This document shows, in pieces, positions 15,415 through 22,623 of a stretch of DNA of 41,516 bases. Under the pieces are notes generated by a model. It made no database searches and was not told the DNA's origin. It worked only from the letters and a program-made list of their open reading frames with translations. The stretch is from assembly GCA_029260755.1 (NCBI GenBank), contig JAJDCQ010000153.1:1-41516 (forward strand). The letters run 5' to 3'. Numbering within the stretch: position 1 is the stretch's first letter; the number at the start of each line of letters is the position of its first letter. Source of the DNA: Planctomycetota bacterium. GTDB lineage: Bacteria; Planctomycetota; J058; JAJDCQ01. Both the position numbers and the translations under genes were made by a program.

Positions 15415-15481
15415 GTCTCTCTCCGTGAATCCTCCGTGTCCTCCGTGTCTCCGTGGTGACATCCTCTTCGCCGCAGGCGAA
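15415..15481 (-). repeat. Hairpin-linked CACGGAG repeat, inverted copy 6
   Basis: On the minus strand a hairpin TTCGCC-TGC-GGCGAA (15467-15481) is followed by GAGGATGTCACCACGGAGAC and further CACGGAG units to about 15415. Copies 3-6 make two nested inverted pairs filling the 424-bp gap between the unknown gene and the coiled-coil gene. Confidence 0.85.
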
Positions 15482-15510
15482 GCCGAACGACGCCGCGCTC
15501 GCGCGCTGGG

Positions 15511-16881
15511 CTAGCGGCAGAGCGCCTCCGCCCGCCGAACCGCGTCGGCCAGCTCCCGCTCCGTCCGCTGGGCCGCGTCGATCTGCCGCTTCAGGCTCTT
15601 GATCCGCGCCTCGCGCAGCGCCCGCTCGGTCGCGTCGCTGGGGGCTGGCGCGCACTCGATCGCGCGCTTCTCGCCCTCGTAGCCCTCTCTCGCGGCCTTC
15701 ACCGCGGCGAGGTCTCCTCGCAGCCTCGCGAGGAGCGCGACCCGCTCGAGCGCCTCGCGCTCGGCGGCGCGCTGCCGGTCCTCCTCGATCCGGCGCGCGT
15801 CGGCCTCGGCGCGGACCCGCTCGGCCTCGAGGAGCCGTCGCTCCTGCTCCAGGCGCTCGGCCTCCGCCCGGGCCCGGTCCCGCTCGGCGCAGACCCGATC
15901 GCGCTCGGCCGTCTCGCGCTCGGCGACGCGGCGGGCGGCCGTGGCGTCGGCCTCGGCGCGACGCGCGGCGGCGTCGGCGGCGCGCCGCTCCTGCTCGCGG
16001 ACCGACTCGCGGTGCTCGGCCTTGCGCTCCTCCTCCTCGAGCCGGAGCTGCTCGCTCGGCGTCACCCACGAGCGCTTCCAGGGGACGAGCCCCTTGCTCC
16101 GCTGGGTCCGGGCGTGCTCGGCCTCGAGGACGCGGCCGCGTTCGGTCCTGGTCACCCACTTCCCGCGGAAGTGGACCTGCCCGAGCCGGCGCCGCGCCTC
16201 GGCGTGGTCGACCTCGAGGTGGACGGCCCGCTCGAGCACCCGGCGCACCGCGCGCCGTCGCTCCTCCCGGTCGCGCTCCTCGGTCTCGAGCGTCCCGGCG
16301 CGGGCGACCAGCCCGTCGGCGCCGCCGCGCCGCTCGGCGTCGGCGACCCGTCGGTCGAGGGCGGCCGCGGCCGCCCGCGTCTCGAGGTCGACCGCGTCTC
16401 CGGTGAAGCCGTGGTCGCGACACCAGCGGGCGACATCGCGGAGGGCGTCGGCGTCGTCGGGCGCCGCGGCCTTCCGCCGCGCCGCGAGCTCCGCGTCGAG
16501 GCGGGCTCGTTCGAGCTTCCGGGCGAGGGCGGCGAGCTCGCGGCCCTCGTCGGTGAAGCCGTGGCTCTGACACCAGCCGGCGAGGTCGACGAGGGCGGCC
16601 TCGTCGGCCCGGTCGAGGGCGTCGAGGCGCGTCGCGAGCTCCTCCTCGCGGGTCGCCATCCGCTCGATCCGGGCGACGTCGCTTCGCGGCACCCGGACGA
16701 CGCCGTGGCGAAGCCGGACCTCGACCTCGGTGGCCGTCTCGGTCACCTTGCCCTCGAGGATGCGGCCGTCGTGCAGGAGCACGCGGTCGGCCCGGGCCGC
16801 GACGGCCGGACCGGCCAGGACGAGGAGGAGCGCGGCGACCGCGCGGACGGCCGCGCGGCGGATGACGGTGGTGTCGAGCAT
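15511..16881 (-). CDS. Secreted coiled-coil protein with N-terminal small beta domain
   Basis: A 456-residue exported protein. The signal peptide (about 1-32) is followed by a small beta segment, VLLHDGRILEGKVTETATEV...VVRVPRSDVARIE, a pattern often seen in planctomycete secreted proteins. Two similar helical motifs follow (LAGWCQSHGFTDEGREL and VARWCRDHGFTGDAVDL), then a segment HFRGKWVTRTERGRV...WKRSWVTPSEQ, and a long Glu/Arg/Ala coiled coil (about 290-455). No catalytic motif is seen. It probably is a structural or scaffolding periplasmic protein. The ATG at 16879-16881 follows a purine-rich GGGGGA. It is transcribed away from the HprK-like/McrB-like operon. Confidence 0.85.
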   Translation of the reverse strand: MLDTTVIRRAAVRAVAALLLVLAGPAVAARADRVLLHDGRILEGKVTETATEVEVRLRHGVVRVPRSDVARIERMATREEELATRLDALDRADEAALVDLAGWCQSHGFTDEGRELAALARKLERARLDAELAARRKAAAPDDADALRDVARWCRDHGFTGDAVDLETRAAAAALDRRVADAERRGGADGLVARAGTLETEERDREERRRAVRRVLERAVHLEVDHAEARRRLGQVHFRGKWVTRTERGRVLEAEHARTQRSKGLVPWKRSWVTPSEQLRLEEEERKAEHRESVREQERRAADAAARRAEADATAARRVAERETAERDRVCAERDRARAEAERLEQERRLLEAERVRAEADARRIEEDRQRAAEREALERVALLARLRGDLAAVKAAREGYEGEKRAIECAPAPSDATERALREARIKSLKRQIDAAQRTERELADAVRRAEALCR

Positions 16882-17034
16882 CGGAGTCCCCCGGAGGGCC
16901 GGCCCTGCGGGGAGGCGCCCGCCCCCCCGGGGGGCGCCACGGGCCGGCAGCGTCGTGTCGGGGGTCTAGGACGCGCCCTGCTCGCCGGGTATTCACCGGC
17001 GGTCCGGGGCTTCCCGGTCGGGGCGTCCGCCCGG

Positions 17035-17064
17035 TTGATCCCCGACCGCAACCGCTTGTATACT
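17035..17064 (+). promoter_or_regulatory. Sigma70-like promoter TTGATC-18-TATACT
   Basis: TTGATC at 17035-17040 and TATACT at 17059-17064 are separated by 18 bp and lie 47 bp before the ATG of the HprK-like gene. The surrounding DNA is locally less GC-rich. It is the best promoter-like sequence in this part of the window and would drive the two-gene HprK-like/McrB-like operon. Confidence 0.55.
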
Positions 17065-17111
17065 CCGGTCTCCTGTCGTTCTACCCGTCGTTTTCGGGAG
17101 GCCGAGCCTCG

Positions 17112-17945
17112 ATGCCCCCTTCGGAGCTCTGGCTCGACGTGGCCGGTGTGCGCGTCGGGCTGCGGGGAAATCTCGATTTCGAGAAGCTCGTGGGTCCCCG
17201 GTTCCTGGCGTATCGCTCGGAGCCGGAGAAGGGGGCCCTCGTGGTCGATGTGGACCGCGCGGCCATCAAGCCGATCGACGAGACGCAGGTCGTCGTCAAG
17301 AAGGACGGAGTCAGCGTCAAGACCGGCACCGTCGACGGGAAGATCGCCCGCGACGGGAAGTCCGGGCGCTTCAAGATTCGCGACCTGAAGGACTTGCCCG
17401 TCGCGATCGAGGCCCTCTACAGCCATCTGTTCATCGAGGGCGACGCGGTCCTCGTCCGCGGCTACCTCGTCGACAAGAACGATCGCGGGCACGTCCTCTT
17501 CGGCACTGGCGCCGACCGGGCCGTCGACCGCCGTCCTCAGGGGAGTCGCGTCCGGGCGCGCCACGTCGTGGTGGTGCGGGTCAGCGGGAACGGGGACATC
17601 CTCGCCGACCCGAGCCCGTTCACCGGGGAGAGCGCCGGCGGGTTGCCGCCCGAGGAGCAGGGGAGCGGCGCCGGTGACGACCAGGGCGTCCAGGCGGTGC
17701 AGCCGGTCGGCAACCGCTGCGTCGGCCTGCACCGGATCGACACGTTCGGGCCCGACACGTTCGACCCGCTGCCGCCGCGCGAGGGGCTCCGCGTCCTGCT
17801 CGAGGACGTCGTCTTCCACGACGACGATCGCGAGGCGGCGGGCAAGCTCCTCGACGTGCTCCTCGAAGTGGTGGCGACGGTCGGCTGCAGCCGGGTGATC
17901 GGGAAGGCCGTCGAGACCTTCTGGGTCAACGTCGGCGGCACGTAG
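17112..17945 (+). CDS. HPr-kinase/PEPCK-fold-like protein with degenerate P-loop
   Basis: A 277-residue cytosolic protein. The order of segments resembles HprK-related kinases: an N-terminal beta domain (ELWLDVAGVRVGLRG...FLAYRSEPEKGALVVDVD), a helix before the nucleotide site (AIEALYSHLFIEGDAVLVRG), a strand-loop HVLFGTGADRAVDRR where GxSGxGKST is expected, then HVVVVRVSGNGDI in place of the 'LSDDlVvVR' strand, SPFTGE, and a helical C-terminus (LLEDVVFHDDDREAAGKLLD). The P-loop Gly-Lys-Ser and the acidic residues are missing, so phosphotransfer is unlikely; it may be a pseudokinase or binding domain. The family call is inference from this pattern. The ATG at 17112 has GGGAGG upstream. It sits 13 bp before the McrB-like gene, so they form one operon. 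Confidence 0.6.
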   Translation: MPPSELWLDVAGVRVGLRGNLDFEKLVGPRFLAYRSEPEKGALVVDVDRAAIKPIDETQVVVKKDGVSVKTGTVDGKIARDGKSGRFKIRDLKDLPVAIEALYSHLFIEGDAVLVRGYLVDKNDRGHVLFGTGADRAVDRRPQGSRVRARHVVVVRVSGNGDILADPSPFTGESAGGLPPEEQGSGAGDDQGVQAVQPVGNRCVGLHRIDTFGPDTFDPLPPREGLRVLLEDVVFHDDDREAAGKLLDVLLEVVATVGCSRVIGKAVETFWVNVGGT

Positions 17946-17958
17946 CGGCGCGAACCCG

Positions 17959-20919
17959 ATGGAAGACCGCCTACTCGCCCTCGCGAGAGAGTTCGCGACC
18001 AGCCCCGAGCGGGACGTCTACCGACGGATCGACGCCGCCCGCAACGAGGCTCTGCCCCGCGTTCGCGACCCGCTCGTCGGGTTCGTTCGCGGCGGGACGA
18101 GCTTCGCCGCGACCCGCACCGCCCTGGCGACGCCGCTCGGCGCGCGCGTCAAGCTCGGCGGCAAGAGCCGCTTCCTGTGGGGATTCGCTCGGGCGGAGGA
18201 GCCGCGGTTCCTCGAGGCGCTCGCCGAGGTCGTCGATGAGGCGAGAGCGCGGCAGCTCCTGATCGAGTACGGGGTGCTGCGCGAGAAGGTGGACGTCGCC
18301 GAGCGGGTGGTCGCGTTCTCGAAGGCGGTGATGGACATCCGCGCGACCGCGGCGACCGATCCCGCCGTCGCCGCCCTCGACCAGGCCGCCCTCGCCCCGC
18401 TCGGGCGGGGGCCGGCGGCGAACTTCATCACGTTCTTCTGGCACATCGTCTACGGCGGCGCGTATCCGGTCTTTCACTACACGAGCAACATGTCGATCCA
18501 GGCGCTCGCCCGGGCGAAGCTGATCGAGGATCCTCGGTTCTCCGCGACGACGCTCGTCGACCGCATCCGCGTCTTCCTCCACGTGGCGCGCTGGCTCAAG
18601 TCGACGCTCGAACGGGTCGAGGGGAGCGCGACGTTCTGGACGGTCGAGGGGTTCCTCGACTGGTCGCTCGCGCGGGTCGCGCGGCGCGGCTCGAGCGCGT
18701 CGACGCCGAGCGCGTCGCACCCGGCGAGGACGCCGAGCGCCTCGGGCGCCGCGAGCGTCCCGAGCGCCTCGGGCACGTCGACGACGTCGCCCGCCGCGTC
18801 GGCTCCGTCGGCTCCGGTCGCGGCATCCGCGACGGGAACGGCGACCGCCACCGCCGCGTCGGCGACCGCGACGGCTGCGACGCCCGAGGCGGCGGCGCCC
18901 GCGACCGCGGTCGAGCCCGAGCCCGAGCCCGCCCCCGCCCCGGTGGCCGAGCCCGAAGCCGTCGCCGAGCCCGAGGCGGCGACGGCGCCCGAGCCCGACG
19001 CCCCGCCGGAGTCGACCCCCACCTCGGAGACCGACGCCGGCGCGCCGCCGGCGGAGTCCGAGGCGTCGGTCGCGAGCCCGCCGAGCCAGCAGGAGACCGA
19101 GCTCGAGCTCACGGCGGCCGCCGTCGCCGCGCGGGCGGCGCAGGCGACCGCCGGAGGGAGGCTCGACGAGACGGTCGATGCCGGCCCGTTCGAGCCCATC
19201 TCGACTGACGAGCCGTTCGAGGCGACGAAGAGCGGTCCGCCTTCGACGGAGGGCTTCGAGGAGTCCTCCGGGTCGACCGAGTCGAGCGAGCCGACCGAGC
19301 CGGTCGAGGAGGAGACGCCGAGCGAGCCGGGCGACGCGCCGGCGGTCGGGCCGGCGCCGCTCGTCGAGCCGACGAGCGACGACGAGCCGCCGGTCCCCGA
19401 TTCGGACGAGGACGTCGAGGGGCGCTTCGCCGACCTCTGCGCCGAGTTCCAGCGGGTCCGCGGGTTCCCCGACGAGGGCGATCGCCGCAGCCTCGCGTTC
19501 GCCGAGACCTACCGGAAGCACTTCTCGCAGGACGGCCTGATCGACCTCGACGCGGCGACGTTCCGCGAGTTCATCTCGAGCCGCGAGTTCGGCTACACCG
19601 GCCTGATCAGCCCGCTCAACCGCTTCCTCGACGAGGCGGAGGAGGAGGACGAGGAGCGGCTCCGGCAGGCGCTGCGTCACCTCATCTACGGCGACGGGAT
19701 GCTCGAGGACCGGCTCCAGGCGCTCATCGAGGGCGACGGCGAGATGCGGATCCCCGGGCTCGCCGAGGCCGTCTGCACCAAGGTGCTCGCCGTTTGCCAC
19801 CCCGACCGCTTCGTCCCGATCTTCACGTTCAAGGGGCGGAACGGGAAGCGACAGGCGCTCGCGAAGCTCGGCCTCCGGCTCGACGACGGGCTCACCGGCG
19901 CGGCGGCGCGGGCGATCGCGAGCAACGACCAGATCGTGGAGCGGCTCCGCCCCTGGCTCGGCTCGCCCCTCGAGATGGCCCGGTTCGTCTCGTGGTATCG
20001 AAAGAAGCTCGCCGGCGACGCCGAGCTCGTCGACCCGATCGACTCCCTCGCGGGAGCGACCTACCTCGACCGCGCCTTCCTCGTCGACCTCGACCGGCTG
20101 CTGCGCTGGCGCAAGCAGGTCGTCTTCGCCGGTCCGAGCGGGAGCGGGAAGACGTTCCTGGCCCGGCAGCTCGCGGAGTACTTCGCCCGCGACGCATCGC
20201 GGGTCCGCTTCATCCAGCTCCACCCCTCGTTCACCTACGAGGACTTCGTCGAGCGTCGCCGGGACGAGCCGGCCGGCGGGGGAGGCGCGAAGGGGCGCGA
20301 CGCGGCGCCGGTGCCCGGCGTCTTCAAGGAGCTCTGCGAGCGGGCGCGGGGCGACGAGGGGCGGACCTACGTGCTCGTCGTCGACGAGCTCGACCGGGTC
20401 GACCCCGACGCCGTCTGGGGCGAGCTGCGCTATCTCCTCGAGCACCGGGACCGCGACGTCGTCCTTCCGATCAGCCGGGAGCGGTTCCTGATCCCGCCGA
20501 ACGTGACGATCCTCGCGACGATGAGCGAGCGCGCGATGGGGAAGGCGCCGGTCGAGGCGTTCCTCCGCCGTCGCTTCGCCGTGGTCGACCTCGAGCCGGA
20601 CGCGCTCGTCCTCGAGCGCTACCTCAAGGAGCACTCGCCCGAGATGGTCTGGATGGCGAAGCTGCTCCGCGTCCTGAACGCGCACGTCGCGAAGACGCTC
20701 GGCGGCGACCTCGTCTTCGGTCACGGCGACCTGATGATCCCCGACCTCGACGAGCCGCGGCTCCGCATGGTCTGGCGGCACCAGATCCTGCCGCGCCTCC
20801 GGGCGGCGATCGACGCCCGCGAGGGCGTCGACGTGGAGGTGCTCGGGCAGTTCGACGTCGAGCGTCTCGCGACCGAGGTGCTCGCCCAGGAGCCGCTCGC
20901 GCCGATCAGCCGCGGGTAG
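17959..20919 (+). CDS. McrB-like AAA+ NTPase with duplicated N-terminal domain
   Basis: A 986-residue protein. Residues 1-240 are a helical domain containing YPVFHYTSNMSIQALARAKL. About 242-485 is a disordered Ala/Pro/Glu/Ser/Thr linker. About 485-690 contains a second domain similar to the first (RFVPIFTFKGRNGKRQALAKL). The AAA+ motor follows: Walker A GPSGSGKT (725-732), Walker B VLVVDELDR (805-813) leading into the McrB-type WGELRYLLEHRD, FLIPPNVTILATM, and an RRRF arginine element (870-873). The MNxxDR signature of McrB GTPases reads MSERAMGK (855 on), so nucleotide use may differ. McrB proteins use GTP to drive McrC nuclease on modified DNA; no McrC is adjacent. It is in an operon with the HprK-like gene and converges with the next gene 6 bp away. 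Confidence 0.85.
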   Translation: MEDRLLALAREFATSPERDVYRRIDAARNEALPRVRDPLVGFVRGGTSFAATRTALATPLGARVKLGGKSRFLWGFARAEEPRFLEALAEVVDEARARQLLIEYGVLREKVDVAERVVAFSKAVMDIRATAATDPAVAALDQAALAPLGRGPAANFITFFWHIVYGGAYPVFHYTSNMSIQALARAKLIEDPRFSATTLVDRIRVFLHVARWLKSTLERVEGSATFWTVEGFLDWSLARVARRGSSASTPSASHPARTPSASGAASVPSASGTSTTSPAASAPSAPVAASATGTATATAASATATAATPEAAAPATAVEPEPEPAPAPVAEPEAVAEPEAATAPEPDAPPESTPTSETDAGAPPAESEASVASPPSQQETELELTAAAVAARAAQATAGGRLDETVDAGPFEPISTDEPFEATKSGPPSTEGFEESSGSTESSEPTEPVEEETPSEPGDAPAVGPAPLVEPTSDDEPPVPDSDEDVEGRFADLCAEFQRVRGFPDEGDRRSLAFAETYRKHFSQDGLIDLDAATFREFISSREFGYTGLISPLNRFLDEAEEEDEERLRQALRHLIYGDGMLEDRLQALIEGDGEMRIPGLAEAVCTKVLAVCHPDRFVPIFTFKGRNGKRQALAKLGLRLDDGLTGAAARAIASNDQIVERLRPWLGSPLEMARFVSWYRKKLAGDAELVDPIDSLAGATYLDRAFLVDLDRLLRWRKQVVFAGPSGSGKTFLARQLAEYFARDASRVRFIQLHPSFTYEDFVERRRDEPAGGGGAKGRDAAPVPGVFKELCERARGDEGRTYVLVVDELDRVDPDAVWGELRYLLEHRDRDVVLPISRERFLIPPNVTILATMSERAMGKAPVEAFLRRRFAVVDLEPDALVLERYLKEHSPEMVWMAKLLRVLNAHVAKTLGGDLVFGHGDLMIPDLDEPRLRMVWRHQILPRLRAAIDAREGVDVEVLGQFDVERLATEVLAQEPLAPISRG

Positions 20920-20925
20920 AGCGCA

Positions 20926-21333
20926 TCACCCGACCAGCCAGGCGAGCAGTCCCGCGGCCGCGGCGACGATCGCCCACCCGACCGGCAGGGCGCCGAGCGC
21001 GATCAGCACGAGCAGCACGACGCGCTGACCGGTGAAGTAGCGCCGAGGCAGCTTCATCGTCACGCCGAGCAGGCGCAGCCCGACGACGATCCAGAGGGCG
21101 AGGAGCGTCGTGATCGAGGCGCCGACGACGAGCTGCGCGACGTGCGGGGGCGCGTCGGCGAGGACCGGCGCCACGCCGGGGAACCAGCCCGAGGTCACGA
21201 TCGGCGGGGCGAGGACGATTCCGGCCGGGAAGACGACCGCCGCGGCGACGAGGAACGACAAGCCCCAGGCGCCGGCGGTGCGCGCGACCGAGCGACGCGC
21301 CTCGGCGCCGTGCTCATCGGGGATCGGCGTCAC
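20926..21333 (-). CDS. Small membrane protein, translationally coupled
   Basis: A 135-residue protein with about four hydrophobic helices: LSFLVAAAVVFPAGIVLAPP, VAQLVVGASITTLLALWIVV, VVLLVLIALGALPVGWAIV and a final AAAAGLLAWLVG. No family is recognised. The GTG start (21331-21333) overlaps the TGA stop of the upstream gene as GTGA, which indicates translational coupling and a linked role. The 3' end is 6 bp from the McrB-like gene's stop in the convergent orientation. There are no catalytic or metal-binding motifs. Confidence 0.75.
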   Translation of the reverse strand: MTPIPDEHGAEARRSVARTAGAWGLSFLVAAAVVFPAGIVLAPPIVTSGWFPGVAPVLADAPPHVAQLVVGASITTLLALWIVVGLRLLGVTMKLPRRYFTGQRVVLLVLIALGALPVGWAIVAAAAGLLAWLVG

Positions 21334-22148
21334 CCGTCCTCGGGGTCGGCCGGCCAGGCCATCTCGACGTGGACGTTGTTGTAGTCGGGATCGTCGAGCG
21401 ACCCGCCGTGGCAGCAGATCAGCGGGCGCTCGAGCGGGTCGATCGGGATCTCCTCGCCCTCCGCGATCCGTCCCCCGAGGGCGAGGCGCGCGATCAGGTC
21501 GTTGCAGACGGCGATGACCGACGGGACGGAGTAGAGGGGCACACCGCGGACGCCGACGTCGGGCCGGGCGAACTTCCGGAGCCCGCGGGTGTGGACCCAG
21601 TGTCGGGCGGTCGAGCCGGACTCCGCGGAGACGACGATCGTGACGTGGCCGTGGGGGGCGGGCCCCTCGGGCTCGAAGATCTCGCGCTTCCAGCGATCGG
21701 AGAGATACCACCCGAGGGTCTGGGGGTCGAGGGCGACGGTGCCGCCCTCGTCGAGCAGCCAGGTGACGATGCCGACCGCGTCGCGGAGGTAGTCGAGGTC
21801 GCTCGGATCCTCGCGCCCCACCTCGAGCGCGATGCAGGCGGGGGCCGCGCGGGCGCGGGCGAGGAGCGCGGGGTCCTTCTGGGCGAGCCGCTCGCCGATC
21901 GGCCCCTCGGTCCAGATGTCCATCCAGTCGCCGTGACGCTCGCGCGCGAACGAGCGGACGTCGAACCCCTCGCCCGGTCCGGCGCTCAGGTAGCGCTCCC
22001 GGTCGAAGGGAGGGAGCGGGCTCGGGAAGTCGCCGAAGACGACGTAGAGCAGCCAGGCCTCTTCGTTGCCGGGCTCGTGATGCGGTCGGTCCCAGGTCGG
22101 CAGCTCGGACACCCCGCCAATGTGAACAGGGATCGCGGCCTTCGGCAA
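21330..22148 (-). CDS. Cytosolic protein of unknown function
   Basis: Up to 272 residues. Distinct conserved-looking stretches are EEAWLLYVVFGDFPSPLPPF, AVGIVTWLLDEGGTVALDPQ, the ARHWVHTRGLRKFARPDVGV segment and PLICCHGGSLDDPDYNNVH. The 'hTRG..KF.RPD' element recalls DUF4261-like proteins, but I would not assign it. No signal peptide or membrane helix. The start is uncertain: TTG at 22146-22148 gives the full length, while an in-frame GTG at 22110-22112 (starting VSELPTWDRP) is also possible; neither has a clear ribosome site. It is coupled by GTGA overlap to the small membrane protein downstream. Confidence 0.72.
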   Translation of the reverse strand: MPKAAIPVHIGGVSELPTWDRPHHEPGNEEAWLLYVVFGDFPSPLPPFDRERYLSAGPGEGFDVRSFARERHGDWMDIWTEGPIGERLAQKDPALLARARAAPACIALEVGREDPSDLDYLRDAVGIVTWLLDEGGTVALDPQTLGWYLSDRWKREIFEPEGPAPHGHVTIVVSAESGSTARHWVHTRGLRKFARPDVGVRGVPLYSVPSVIAVCNDLIARLALGGRIAEGEEIPIDPLERPLICCHGGSLDDPDYNNVHVEMAWPADPEDG

Positions 22149-22302
22149 GCGAGGTTACGCGCTCCGGGAGTTTCTCGGATATGCCGACGCCTCCCCGGCC
22201 CACCCACCATCGGACCACCATCGGGCCCCGGGGCGGCCCTGCCCATCGGGTCGCGGCGTCCCCGACTTCCGGACCGCCCCCGCCTGTGCGATGATGGACA
22301 AT

Positions 22303-22350
22303 GGGGGGGGCCCCCCGGAACCACGGGGGGCGGGTCGCGGCGACGCGACC
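22303..22350 (+). promoter_or_regulatory. G8-C6 palindrome and GCGA-loop hairpin in leader
   Basis: A run of eight G and six C (22303-22316) makes a self-complementary block. It is followed by GGTCGCG-GCGA-CGCGACC (22333-22350), a perfect 7-bp stem capped by a GNRA tetraloop, 34 bp before the ATG of the next small gene. It may be a leader structure or terminator-like element; no T-tract follows. Homopolymer length could vary or be misread. Confidence 0.45.
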
Positions 22351-22384
22351 ACCGGGGACGATCGGGCGCCGAGGGAACCTGGTG

Positions 22385-22600
22385 ATGCCGACCCCACCTC
22401 GACGGAGCGACGAGATCCAGCCCGACGCCACCGGCGCCCGGCCCTGGCGCCTCTGGCGCATGGATGACCACGGCCACACCTTCCTCGTCGCCGAGCACTT
22501 CACGCGCGAGGCTGCCTGGCGCCAGCGCGACGAGCTCGCCGCGAAGGGACACAAGCAGACCTACTGGGTGGAGCCGCCGGGCTCGCCCGCCACGTCCTGA
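22385..22600 (+). CDS. Small conserved-type cytosolic protein (71 aa)
   Basis: A 71-residue protein with a compact pattern: RPWRLWRMDDHGHTFLVAEH, then a helix (TREAAWRQRDELAAKG) and a C-terminal HKQTYWVEPPG. The alternating pattern and size resemble small SPOR-like or single-domain proteins in which a substrate-facing HKQxYW strand closes the sheet, but no family is assigned. The ATG at 22385 has GAGGG at 8-bp spacing. It lies 23 bp before the penicillin-acylase-family gene and probably shares its transcript. The frame is also open further upstream through the leader hairpin, which is unlikely to be coding. Confidence 0.7.
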   Translation: MPTPPRRSDEIQPDATGARPWRLWRMDDHGHTFLVAEHFTREAAWRQRDELAAKGHKQTYWVEPPGSPATS

Positions 22601-22623
22601 CCGCCCCCGATCGCGAGGAACCC

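Noticed and set aside
15115..15481. Possible CRISPR array
   Set aside because: The units are 7-9 bases with no unique spacers of even length, and orientation switches midway; no cas gene is present.
20926..21333. Possible McrC partner for the McrB-like protein
   Set aside because: Far too short, all membrane helices, no nuclease motif, and opposite strand.
21330..22148. Toxin or immunity protein assignment
   Set aside because: Only a faint DUF4261-like motif supports it; no toxin motif or typical gene pair size.
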